DNA of 64,000 nt from Ganoderma boninense (taxonomy: Eukaryota > Basidiomycota > Agaricomycetes > Polyporales > Polyporaceae), in the NCBI GenBank assembly GCA_002900995.3, contig CM035308.1, positions 3,870,089 through 3,934,088 on the forward strand, written 5' to 3'. Below, piece after piece: positions 22,739 through 34,254 of the stretch (its first letter is position 1; every line of letters starts with the position of its first letter). The notes below the pieces were generated by a model. It had not been told where the DNA came from. It ran no database searches and saw nothing but the letters and a program-made list of their open reading frames with translations. The translations under genes were made by a program, and so were the position numbers.

Positions 22739-22813
22739 TAATCCAGCGTGGTGGAGTTGAAGACTGAAGTTGAGTTTTCCACGTGTGATCTGTTCTCGCT
22801 CAGAATCACCACC

Positions 22814-23348
22814 ATGGCCGACGTCCCTGCCGCCTCTCAGTCTCAGCAATCTTCTCGTCGGCGCGTCCGCCGCACCGAACCCCGTCCTGTCCCCCGCCCC
22901 ACCGTCGCCTTCGGCTTCGTCCTTGACGACGAATGTCGCCTCCGCTGGGCCAAGACCCTCGTCGAGGAGTACCTGCAGGACGGAGATGGCAAATTCAGTC
23001 GTGAGCGGTGCGAGGGCCTGCTGGACACCATGGTGGACACCGTCGCCCATAGCATCCCAAACTGTGTCTACGAGGCACTCCCGGACATCCCTCGCATCCG
23101 TTATGACCTCTTGCCGATCGCGGACGGGTATAACAGCTTCGAGGACTTTGTCTTCGCGCTGAGGGACAACAGCACGTCGTGGCGACTGCACGCACCGTTA
23201 ACACAAGAGATCATTGAGTCGGTCAGGAAGGCGCTCGGTCTCCCGGAAGACCAGCAGCCCAAGTGGGTCCGCATTGTCTTGTACGTTCAAATAGCTTCTC
23301 GGGTGGCTCCTCACTTCACTTACTCTGGCGTACTCTATTAGGGGTTGA
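22814..23348 (+). CDS. Uncharacterised 157-residue tandem-family protein, copy 4
   Basis: Fourth intact member, beginning MADVPAASQSQQSSR, with EPRPVPRPTVAFGFV, RLRWAKTLVEEYLQDGDG, LLDTMVDTVAHS, IPNCVYEALPDIPRIRYDLL, FVFALRDNSTSWRLHAPLTQ and DQQPKWVRIVL. An intron again interrupts the end of the gene at the same codon position (23281-23341, GTACGT...TATTAG, 61 nt), but its sequence is unrelated to the introns of copies 1-3. Splicing yields ...IVLG and TGA at 23346-23348, giving 157 residues. The downstream flank is also different, so this copy marks the right end of the duplicated block. It ends tail-to-tail with the permease gene about 200 bp away. Confidence 0.73.
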
Positions 23349-23545
23349 ATGGCGGCGAGGTTCTTTACTGTCGTCGCTCTTTGCCTGTACCCGCAGAGCA
23401 GACAACTTGTTAGTACAGGCGAATCGAATGCCATGTCGCTAAATTCTCTGTACAGCGGTTTTTCCGGTCGCAATACCATAGCGCGTCTTGCTGCAATGTG
23501 CGTACTAGGCCGTGTCCGACGGCGCGGACGGCCACCACAGCACCA

Positions 23546-26500
23546 CTCAGATAAGCAAGAGCCATGCTAGCAACTTCTCCAGCCACCCTTTCGGCTCGTT
23601 GTCCTCCGGGTTGTATGGCGGGAGCTGGCCCTGATAGAACGTCATCTTTTCGAGCGGGATCATCTCTGTCTGCTTGATGAGCTTGTATCCGAACGTGAGC
23701 AGTAGGAAGAACGGCTATTGCATGCGTTCCGCTTGTCAATATTCCTTGTTAATGGTAAGTGCGCAAATGGGAGAGGACGCACGAGAGGAACGTATGCGGA
23801 CAGGAATTGTGAAACGACGTCGGTGTCGAGGGGTGCAGCACCTGACGTGTCAGCGATGCGCCAGCCGTTGTTCACGAACACGGCCCTGTGCACGCAACGT
23901 CCATGTCAGATCGCTTGCGGTTGTGCAGCGAGGAGGGTAGCGAGGGGGGAAGGGGGTTACGTCTCACCATCCATTCGTACAGAGGACGAGTAGGCATAAC
24001 GAGAAGGCATACCACGCCAACTAAGCAGAGAACATGGACTCGGCTCATCAGCGCTAGCAGCCCATGGAAGCGTACCCGAAAATGCGCAAGACGAACGCAC
24101 ATATGGCTGGCCCCAGTTCCTGTTTTTCTTGATCCTCGCGATCTGCGCCATGGCCTCCCGGCCCTCTCGCGACTCGATGTCCTTCCACTTCCGCTCGTAG
24201 TACACCGTCCCCTGGTACCACCTGTCTCCGGGCAGCACGCAAGGCGCAGTCAGACGATCGAACTCTGTGACTGTGGCTTGTCGAGAATCAAGGAAGCGCG
24301 GAGTCCTCACCTGATGTACGTGAAGAGCATGCCGACCCAAGACTGGAGCGACGGCGACGCTCGCGACGTTCGCGAGCCAGTTGAACACCGTGTTCGCGCT
24401 CCCCGCACCGTAGCTCAGGAATGTTAGGAGCCCGACGGACGCGGACACCAGCACGCTCGCGAGCGGCATCACATATGTCGGCTGGTTCGACGGCAGCACC
24501 TGCTCGCCCCCTCATCTCGTCATCGCTCAGCACGGGCTCGTCGCGTCCGATCTCGGCTTTAAGATGCCCATTTAGAAAATGTATCTATGAGTGAGATGCA
24601 AGCTGAAACCCGGAGACGCACCGATGTCGCTTTCTGAGTCGGAGTCACCATCTGCCTCTGAGTCGGTGTCGCTTTGCGTCGAGTGTGTTATGTGGACTCG
24701 CGGGTACCTGAAGAGGTGCGCGAGGAAGTTTGGGGCGTGGCCGCGGCGCGAGAGGAAGAACAGGAAGCGGCTGCTGATGTAGATGTCGGACGCCGCCGCC
24801 GACCACGCCGACAGGAGAATCGCTGCGTTCACTACATCCGGAAGCTGGAGGAGAATAAAGAAAGAAAGGATGGGCTGAGGTGTACGAGGGAGAAGGAAGA
24901 ACGAGGACGTACCACGGCCCACTTGGCACGATTGAACGCGATGACAAAAGGGGAGGATCGACCAGTCCTGTCACCTTTGTCTCTCAGCCCCAGTCCCTCG
25001 TCATCTGCGGGGACTAGCAGTCCCGAGACTAGAATCCCGCCGACGTAAAACAACGTGCTGACAGAATGCACACGTCACAAAAATTAGTTTTCGTCGTCCG
25101 AACACGAATAGAAAATCGCATAGCGCACATTCTAATCCAGACTTTACGCAGAGCGCGGGGGACGTTCTGCACAAGGAATTAATATGACCTTAGCCACATC
25201 ATTCAAGGAGTGGTTGATGACGAAATGCGTACCCGCGTCGCATCTATCACCTCTCCGGCTGCCTGCGCACGTGGATTAGGTAGGACAATCAGGGAAGAAA
25301 CCATTCGGAGAAAGTAAGCCACATACAATGCCAGGCACCTCTGAACCGAAAAACGAGAAGGCGGCCTGCATGATCACGGCATAAAAGCCAAGAAAACGGC
25401 CCTTCGCCCCCTCGATACCCAGGTAGTTTTTGGCGAAGGGCTGGTTCTTCCAGTTTCTAAACCCGATCACTCTGTGGATGGTGAACAACACAATCATCAC
25501 TGCTCTGGTCTATAGATCATGGATAGATCACGCACCCTTCATGAGATGCTCCAAGATCTATAAACAGCCCGAGCAATACTGAGAGACTCGTCAGCAATCG
25601 TCGTCAGAGACGCAAACGAGATGTAAGTGATGCTCACCTATGAGGACAATTGTCAGGACCTTCATGCACGAGAGGTAGTATTCCATCTGGCCGTAGACCC
25701 GGGAAGGGAAGCAATTGACCGTCGTGGCGATCATGAGCTATTAATCAGCCGGAGGTCAGTCCGAAATTGAGGACGATGTTGTTTGGCTCTACTTGCAAAT
25801 AGCCCCGAAACGGCTACAACACTTTCAATCCTTCAGTGCATACGTTTTGAGAGGTAAATACCGCAGAGAACTCACATCCCCTTGGCAATATTCTCCTTCC
25901 AGTATCCGATGACGACGGCCGCTGCCGTTATTTCAGTCGCTGGATATGCAGTCAGTCGTGGGTAGATGGTCAAGTTCGAGAGATACTTGCGCAAAACCAC
26001 GCTCCAATTGTACTATAATGACGATTCAGCACGTTAGATTCCGAATATAACTACGATTCATACCCATGCGGCCCAACCGAGCGAAAATCCCAGCGCGGGG
26101 TCAACGTACAGGTCAGCTAGTCCGACGACGCCACCTACGTTTGGTCTGTGATAAGGATTATACTTTAACGCTGACGGAATGACGACGGATAAGCCGGCGA
26201 CTTACAAGAATGCGATCATTTCTCCGACAGACACGCAGAGGCAATATACAACCGTGCCCATGACGAGTAGCCAAGTAAGGCCCCCACTGGCCCTCCGTTG
26301 CGAATCGCATCCTACGAGACAGAAAAAGCCGACAGTGAGATGACATGGAGAGCAGATAGAGGGCGATTCTGCTCGTGTCTTACGGCAGATCCAAGGAAAA
26401 GCCCAGTCCCGATGACTCCACCTAGGACGGAGCGCGGTCAATATTACAAGGCCTGGGATCTTCGACGTCGTGCTGGGCTGGCGTCGCACTCACCGATGGA

Positions 26501-26848
26501 GATCATGCCAACTATCGCACAGATTGATTAGTGTCGATATTCACAATCAATGAAGATGACCGACATACTGTGTTTTCGCGAGAGCTGCGGTGGGAGATCC
26601 GCCTTGATGCGCTCCCACCGCTGTTGGAACTGGAGGATACGCTCGCGCTGCTGCTGGAGGCGTTGACGAGCAGCCGCGGGGACCGGGGCCTCGATCCGGA
26701 CTTGCAGCTTCTTCTGCTTGTCACCCTCGAGGTCAGGTGGCTTGGACATGTGTCCATGTCGCTCGCGCAAGTCATTCGAGTTCATCGCCGTCGTGGAGGT
26801 GTTGTTGAGTGTACTGGAGAAGGAGCCACTACGGGGCGGGGGGCTCAT
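23546..26848 (-). CDS. Amino-acid permease (APC superfamily), copy C, with frame breaks
   Basis: A fungal YAT-type amino-acid permease: an integral plasma-membrane proton symporter of about 12 spans. Coding order: cytosolic N-terminus with a charged helix (ARQRLQQQRERILQFQQRWE), the TM1 signature IGMISIGGVIGTGLFLGSA, then GGPVGALLGY, YCLCVSVGEMIAFL, PNVGGVVGLADLYVDPALGF, WKNQPFAKNYLGIEGAKGRF, AAFSFFGSEVPGI, then LSAWSAAASDIYISSRFLFF and WYQGTVYYERKW. The end is PKGWLEKLLAWLLLI. More than twelve short introns. An acidic Ser/Asp run (SDTDSEADGDSDSESD) sits in the loop after FLAHLFRYPR. Frame breaks relative to copy D: a missing base near 26264-26266 (LLGY/VMGTVV), and single extra bases near 24506 and 24352. 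The copy may be a pseudogene or the sequence may carry errors. Confidence 0.82.
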
Positions 26849-27594
26849 GCTTTTGTCAGTGTGTCGTCCAAGGAGTCAGAGGATGAACATGGTTTGGATG
26901 GGGGCGGTGATATGTGGTTTGGGATGTCACTGCGGCCACCAGGAGCCCGGGAGGGAGGGGCATTGAGATAAGGCCTCGGAGCAAGGGAAGGTTCTGTCAG
27001 GAAGCGGACGGTGGCACTGGCAGGTTGTCGAACCATATCCTACAGGTTCAGGTTGTATACCCCCATGAGGTGGCAGCGGCGAACTGTGAGCCCGCCGCCT
27101 TCTGACCGGAATGCTGAAGGCAAGACGTGCACTGGGCGGGCCAAGGCGGTGTCCGGGGCCAGCCAAGAAAGACATTAGACAATGAGGCGCGTGCCTGTGA
27201 TAGCCGACTAGGAGCACCCAGATATAGTAACATCCCCGGCTGAAGGCTGGCGTGGCTCAGACACCATGAACTCGAGACACTACCTTAACATCGGGTGTCG
27301 CAGTCGATGATACAGAGGCTAAATTAGCTGCATTAGAAAACGGTAGTGGGACTAAACCCTAGGCGCCACATGTCCTGAGGCTCGAGGTCGAGGCTACACT
27401 GCCATGCTATCAAACTTCGACATCTAGTAGGACTCCGTCGGGTGCTGTCCATGGCGGTCGACTGTACATGTGCATATTAGTAGTAATCAGTAAGTAAGTT
27501 ACTCCGTTCCGTGGTATCATGGCGTAGGAAGTGGCCCGTGAGATGTGCCCTGTCCATCATCTCGTACCCCGCGAATTGCAAGGGGATCTCTGAC
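26849..27594. other. Spacer between tandem permease genes
   Basis: This stretch runs from the copy C start to the copy D stop. It should hold the promoter of copy C. Open frames on both strands near 26927-27233 show no domain. No repeat shared with the other permease flank was noticed. Confidence 0.35.
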
Positions 27595-30500
27595 TCAAAT
27601 GAGCAGGAGCCATGCGAGCAATCTCTCCAGCCGCCCCTTCGGCTCATTGTCATCGGGATTGTACGCAGGAAGCTGTCCCTGATAAAACGTCATCTTCTCG
27701 AGCGGGACCATCTCCGTCTGCTTGATGAGCTTGTAACCGAAGGTCAGCAGCAGGAAGAACGGCTGTCCGAAACCGACATCAGCCCCGCGTCTCATAGACC
27801 ACGAGAAGGAAAGCGAAACGCACGAGTGGGACGTATGCAGACAGGAACTGAGAGACGACGTCCGTGTTGGGAGGTGAGTCCCCAAGGGTATCCGCTATCC
27901 GCCAGCCGTTGTTCACGAACACCGCCCTGCCAAGCGCAAGCGATCCACATCAGCGCCGCTCACCATTGTGAATAAGGGCACCAGAACTTACCATCCATTT
28001 GTGAATAGGACGAGCATGCACAGCGTGAACGCGTACCACGCCAGCTGTGATAGGAAGACATACATGATCAGCGGGAGGGACTGGGGCGCCGCGCCGCGAC
28101 GGCGACACACAAACACACGTACATATGGCTGGCCCCAATTTCTGTTCCGCTTGATCTTCTCAATCTCTGCGCACGCCTCCCGGCCCTCCTGCGAGTCGTC
28201 GCCCTTCCACTTCCGCTCGTAGTATACAGTCCCCTGGTGCCATCTTCGCCAAAGTCCGAGCACACCACGCCCGTCAGCGTACACGGCCTCATCCTACAAT
28301 CGTGTGAAGGAGCGCACGCACCGGATGTACGTGAAGAGCATGCCGGCCCACGACTGGAGCGACGCCACGCTCGCCACGTTGACGAGCCAGTTGAACACCG
28401 TGTTCGCGCTCCCCGCGCTGTAGCTCAGGAACGTCAGAAGCCCCACCGACGCGGACACCAGCACGCTCGCGAGCGGCATCACGTACGCCGGCTGCACCGA
28501 CGGCAGCACCTGCTCCCCCGCGAGCTCGGCGTCGCTTAGCCCTACTACCTCGTCTCGCCCCACTTCCGCTGCAATCATACTGGGTAAGCGTGTGCAAGTA
28601 GTGGAAGAAAGGAGAGGGAAGGAAGTGGGAGACGCACCAATCTCACTGTCGGCGTCCGAGTCCGAGTCCGTGTCTGAGTCGCCGTCGCTGTCGCTATGAG
28701 GCGAATGCACCGCACGTGCGCGCGGGTACCGAAAGAGGTGCGCGAGGAAGTTCGGGGCGTGCCCGCGCCGCGCGAGGAAGAACAGGAACCGACTGCTGAT
28801 GTAGATGTCTGACGCGGCTGCCGACCACGCCGACAGCAGGATGGCTGCATTTACCACATCTGGCAGCTGCACAAAGCGACGAAGCGTCGCAAGAGGCTAT
28901 GTGAGCGAGGCGGAAGAAGATGGGAAAGTGGAGAAAGTGGACAGACCACAGCCCACCCGGCGCGCTTGAACGCGATGACGAAGGGTGAGGAGCGGCCGGT
29001 CTTGTCACCCTTGTCGCCTAGCCCTAATCTGGGGTCGCTTTGCGGAACGAGGAGGCCGGAGATCGTTATCCCCCCGACGTAGAATAGTGTTCTATGTTTC
29101 ACCGAGGAAGGTTTCCATGAGGATGCGATGCAGCGGTACTGGGAGGCGGTACGTACATCCTGATCCAGACTTTGCGTAGCGCACGGGGGACATTCTGACA
29201 AAGCCGAAATAACGTCAGTCGGATCACTCGTGCCATATACGGTGGAGTGCGTACTCGGGTAGCATCAATGACTTCTCCCGCAGCCTGTGTACCGCGATGA
29301 GAAGACAAGGAAGGAAGGAAAAGAGCAAAACGTACAATACCAGGGACTTCGGAACCAAAGAAGAGAAGGATGCCTGCATGATTACCGCCCAGAAGCCGAG
29401 GAACTGGCCTTTCGCACCCCCGATGCCGAGATATGTCTTCGCGAAAGGCTGCGTCGTCCAGTTTCTGAACCCAATGGCCCTTAAGAGCAGAAACTTGATC
29501 TAGACCATCAATTATAATCCAGGATGAACGGAACATACCCCTCGTGAGACGCTCCGAGGTCAATGATCAGCCCAAGTAACACTGAAAACTCGAGTGAGAT
29601 TCCACCGTGCAGAAAGTTGACGCGTGATGCTTACCTATACAGACGATTGTCAAGACCTTCATGCATGACAAGTAGTATTCCATCTGGCCGTAGACGCGAG
29701 ATGGGAAACAGTTGATGGTTATGGCGATGATGAGCTTCATGGCAAGAGATCCAGCTGTCAGTCGAATTCGATGTAAGACTAGTAGGACAGAACTCACGAA
29801 AACCGCTGAGACAGCGGCAATGCTATGCCGTACTCAGTGCTCGAAGACAAAGGCACAAACAAACTTAAACTTACATCCCCTTCGCGATGTCCTCTTTCCA
29901 GTATCCAATCACGACTGCGGCAGCGGTGATCTCTGTGGCTGTTTGAGGTTAGTAACGGATATAGGCGAAGTAGTGGAAACGCTACTTGCGCAAAGTAACA
30001 CTCCAGTTGTACTGGTTCAAATATCAGCAACATGGTGGAATGCATTCAAAATACACGTACCCATGCCGCCCAGCCCAGGGAGAAACCCAGGGCAGGGTCC
30101 ACATACAGGTCTGCCAGACCGACGACACCGCCGACGTTTGGTCTGCGCAAGTATCAAAATCAACTGCGGAAACTGGAAGGAAACCGGCGACTTACAGAAA
30201 GGCGATCATCTCCCCCACAGAGACGCAGAGGCAGTACACGACAGTGCCGACGACTGAGTATCCGAGGAAGGCGCCGACAGGACCCCCATTAAGCAACGCA
30301 TCCTGTGAAGTGGACAACGTTCAGATGCCTTGGAGACAGGGTGTAGATTCGGTGGTGCCTCACAGCCGACCCGAGGAACAGACCAGTCCCGATGACTCCA
30401 CCTGAAACGGGAGGTAGTTCAGTCTGCGGATATGTGGTATGCCCTCGCCGACGCCACACGCACCGATGGAGATCATGCCTACTACACTCGCCAGGGTGAT

Positions 30501-30761
30501 GATCATCAGCACCAATACCCGTCAAGAATGGAAACTGAACTGCGTACTGTGTTTTCGAGTTAGCTGGGGCGGGAGGTCAGTCTTAATGCGCTCCCATCGT
30601 TGTTGGAACTGGAGGATGCGCTCGCGTTGCTGCTGGAGCCGTTGTCGCGCAGGGCCGGGGACCTCGATGCGGACCTGCCTAGGATATCCGTCCGGTTCGG
30701 AGATTTTGGGCTTGTATCGTTCGCGCAGGTCGGTAGAGGTGACGTTTACGTTTAAGGCCAT
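27595..30761 (-). CDS. Amino-acid permease (APC superfamily), copy D, one frame break
   Basis: Tandem paralogue of copy C with the same exon layout. It starts MALNVNVTSTDLRERY, has the same charged helix (ARQRLQQQRERILQFQQRWE), then DALLNGGPVGAFLGYSVVGT, YCLCVSVGEMIAFL, IGFRNWTTQPFAKTYLGIGG, FLGFWAVIMQ, then LFYVGGITISGLLVP, LSAWSAAASDIYISSRFLFF, MPLASVLVSASVGLLTFLSY, FVNNGWRIADTL and the end KGRLERLLAWLLLI. The loop after FLAHLFRYPR carries a longer acidic run (HSDSDGDSDTDSDSDADSE). One base appears to be missing at about 29362/29363. The coding strand reads TTC TC then TTC TTT GGT, where copy C has TTC TCG TTT TTC GGT, and the conserved FFGSEVPGI is thrown out of frame. Otherwise the gene looks well preserved. 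Role: uptake of amino acids; specificity unknown. Confidence 0.85.
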
Positions 30762-31415
30762 CCTCGAAGTCGAAGTTGCGGTGGATGAGGATATGGTGGA
30801 GAAGACTCGGGCGGATTCCAGCGCTACCAGTACTGATGGGTGCTGCTCGCTGTGTTGGTCGTACCGGTGCGGGCCAACCTTACGTCACCGACAGAAGCAC
30901 AGGTCCTAGCACAAATAATTAATGTTGTGGCTGGGGCGTGTGATTTCTTGTGTGCAGGGCGATGATATATGGACTGCGGGCCCCGGGTGCAGTTGTCATT
31001 GTCGTCGTCGAGATAAGAGCAAGGCGGAAGGCGAGAGGAGCTGCTGGGAAGGAGGCGGTGAATATGCCACAGGTCGTCTGACCATCTTGTGCCGGTGGTG
31101 GCCTCGTGGCTCCTCGTGGTGGGGAGAGTGCCAGCTGCTGCCAGCGCCGCTGTGCGGAGAGGAATTCTCAGCAGGGTCGACGACTGCCGGGGAAGGCATC
31201 AAAGGCACATCACTGCCACCGAGTGGTTGACACCGTGATGGGCGCCCATAGATCCTCGAAATCCCCCGCCGTTGAACGTTCCTCCATTCTGACTCTGAGC
31301 CTGTACGGCAACGACCCACAGACATTCTTATGCAGCGTAATGAACTATTAACTACTGCATGAATCGCTCGCTCGTGCTCAGCGGTTGACCGCCCACAGGA
31401 TATGGCGGGCTAGCG
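30762..31415. other. Intergenic region upstream of permease copy D
   Basis: The permease promoter should lie here. The segment about 31075-31215 has patchy similarity to 42205-42315 (shared CATCTTGTGC...GGTGGT and CACTGCCACCG). Faint homology therefore extends upstream of the clear segmental duplication that starts near 31416. Open frames at 30922-31230 and 31106-31351 show no domain. Confidence 0.35.
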
Positions 31416-34254
31416 AAGCTGGTTAGGCTGTTCTTATCGGCGTATCGCTGCCAATTCGCTGCACCCGTCGTGTCAAGACATTGCTCGGATCTCGCTCGCG
31501 TGGCATCTGTGTAGCGGATGACGTGGGGAACTCAAGCGCTAACCGCCGCCCCCTCCCTCGCCCCACCAGGCGCAGATGGGTCTGATTGAACTCTGACGAC
31601 CTGCCACCGCACGCGGAGATACAGCATTACATATACCCGCGACCTTCTGACATGTTGCGGTCTCCCCTCCACGCTCTGCCTCCTCGCTCCTGCGTCCTCT
31701 CATGCAATAACCCCTCGCCCGCTCAACAAGCCAGTCCATGACTTGGTGGTGCAACGTCTCCTCTCCCATCCTCCAGAATGCCACCCTCAGTGCCCTCCAG
31801 TGTTCTCAAGATCAAGTTAATGGGTCTTGCATCGCGCTATGTCCGAATCCCGATATCTCGGGCGTCGGTGTGCGCTCCGCATTCTACATCCAGAGCTTCA
31901 TGAACAGTAAGTTATGTTCCATTTTCATCTGTGGTGGTTTTGAACGCGAGACCCGACCGTGCTTGTACCAAGATCCTGCGGTGAATAGGACTGTCGGCTG
32001 CTGACTTGGAGAGAGGAAACGTCCGTGGGGTGGTGTTTCACGAGCCGTCATGCCAGTCGCAGTGCTGACAATTCCGTCTCCCCCATTTACAGCCCTGTTG
32101 GTCATTTTCTCGCGGAGAGATTCGGTTCCGACGACATGGGCAGCAACGCTGCTCACCGGTGCGCTCGTTATCGCTGCGATGGTCCAGAAGAAAACCCAGA
32201 GCATCACTCTCCACCATGCCATTCTCACACTCAAGTGAGTCCTTTCACTTCATTTATCTTATGGATGTCTTGTGAGACCGAGCCTCATTGCCGAGGTGTC
32301 GTTGCACTGAAGGCTGCCGGGTGTGGTACCGGCGTTGTATCAGAGGCACTGCGAGAAATTGGACGTTTCCGATGTGAGGAGAGCCTCGAGAACCGTTATT
32401 TCATAGAGGTTTTATATGCTCGTGACCAGCCCTTTTGGGGACGTGTCCACGAAAGGACGTGGAGGAAGGTGGACAAGTGAAGTGCATCACTTTGTACTCA
32501 TTTGCAAGTCAAGTTCAAGTTGACTTGTCAGTGAGTACTTGAACTAGTTCGCGATCGCGACACGGTGTGTCCACTCTCCATTATATCGCGTCATTTGTGG
32601 GTGTCAGCACCTCAGATATCTGGACGTTCTTCCATGTCGCGACAAAGCGGTGACCCTGCATTAGGCTGCAGGCGTGCATGCGGCCTTTTGGGAACGTTGT
32701 CTGCGCCTTTTGCACCATACGCACTTCCTTCGAATCCCTTCTCCAGCATTTCTCCGCCATCGACGGGCGCTGCAACTGTCAGAGACCACGACGATTGTTC
32801 GGGAGCTGACTTTACTTTCCTCGACAGCTTCGCAACCCTCTCCTGCATAAGCTCCCTAGCAGTCGCACCCACACTCTCCATCTGGCGGCTCACCCCGCAG
32901 CAATACTACGCAAAGCGGCTTGCACACGACATGCTCGACGCGGGAGATGAGTCCGACCACAAGCACCGCATGGTCACCGATGCCGTCGAACAGATCACGA
33001 CCGGACGGCACAAACGCAAGGTCGCGCGCGCGCAGAACCGGCAGCGACTCTTCCTCGCCTTCGCGCTGCTCATCCAGGTCGTCCTCCAGTGGGCGTGGGG
33101 CGTCGTCCTCTTCGTTTCCCCCGTGTACTCGCAGGCGAACTGCTCTAGGGGTACGGCCCTCATCTTCTTCCTGTACCGATTTACCGCGCAGGAGATCAAC
33201 GACGGGTACATGTACGTCTGGGTGCTGTGGCTGCTCTTCTCGCTCGGGATCACACTGGCCATGACGGTCGTGCTCGCGGTGACGAGCCCTGCGCGTGCGC
33301 GTGCACTCACGCAGCACTCCTCCCCTGCCTCGACGATGGGCAGCCGCTCGGTTACGATGTCGACGTCGAGCGCATCCACGCCGCGGCCTGTGCATCGCCA
33401 GGTGTATGAATCCTTGATCTCTGCGGTTCCCCCATTAAAGGACAAGTCTCGCCAATTTGTCTTCTGGTACAACGTCCTTTGCGTCATCCTGTGGTTAGTC
33501 TACATCATAGGTAAGTCTGCCCATTCTCCCGCACACGCCCCAAGTGAGAGTCTGCCTAACTCCGCGTCCAGCGTCCGAGATCCAGATCCAGGCCAACTGT
33601 CTCTTTACTGGCGAGAACAGCATCGCGAGCTTCGGCCAGGTGTGTCCCTCCTCTCGTCTCCACCCCCAGCACCCGCTTACATTCCCGCAGATCACCGCGC
33701 TCCTCCTCTCGCTTGCGCCCCTCTGGAGCCTCTCCATCGCTCTGTACCGCTGGCCTCAGACACGACGCAGACTCGAACGCCGCCGCCGCCACCGCACTGC
33801 GCTCTCGAACTCGCTCGTCCTCACGCACAGCCAGACCTCAGCCGGCTCTGTAACCCACCTCATCATCCCCAACCCCAACTTCTCCGCCGCTACCGCCGAC
33901 CCTGATGCCGAGGACGGAAGGGGGGCGGGGAAGGACGAGGCGACGGTCGAGCACATCGAGACAATGCGGACGACGGCGCTCCCCGCCGGCGAGCGTGCGC
34001 GCCCTACACGTGCGTTGCAGTCCGCCATGCGAGGGGGACGCGCGCGGTCCCGTTCGCAGGACCCGCGGCCGCAGTCGCGCTCGCGTTCGCACGGGCCGCG
34101 GGGGGACTCGCGAGGACCGGGCGCAGGAGTGAGGGCGCGCGCATCCCACGTACGTGGCCCGACGGGCTCGTTTCTCGACGCGGTCCCCGTGCCGACGAGC
34201 ACGGCAGAGGAGTGGAACGAGCTTGCGACGTTCGGGCGGGGTCGTGATGCCGGG
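31416..34254 (+). repeat. Segmental duplication, left copy
   Basis: This block is matched on the same strand by 42341-44846, about 10.9 kb away. It contains a whole multi-span membrane gene plus about 320 bp of upstream sequence. The upstream region, exon 1, intron 1 and exon 2 are nearly identical between copies. Intron 2 differs strongly in sequence and length (593 versus 255 nt), and the first 200 bases of exon 3 carry many synonymous differences. Confidence 0.85.

Noticed and set aside
26531..26971. Long open frame opposite the first exon of permease copy C
   Set aside because: Antisense shadow of a real exon in GC-rich coding DNA; no domain.
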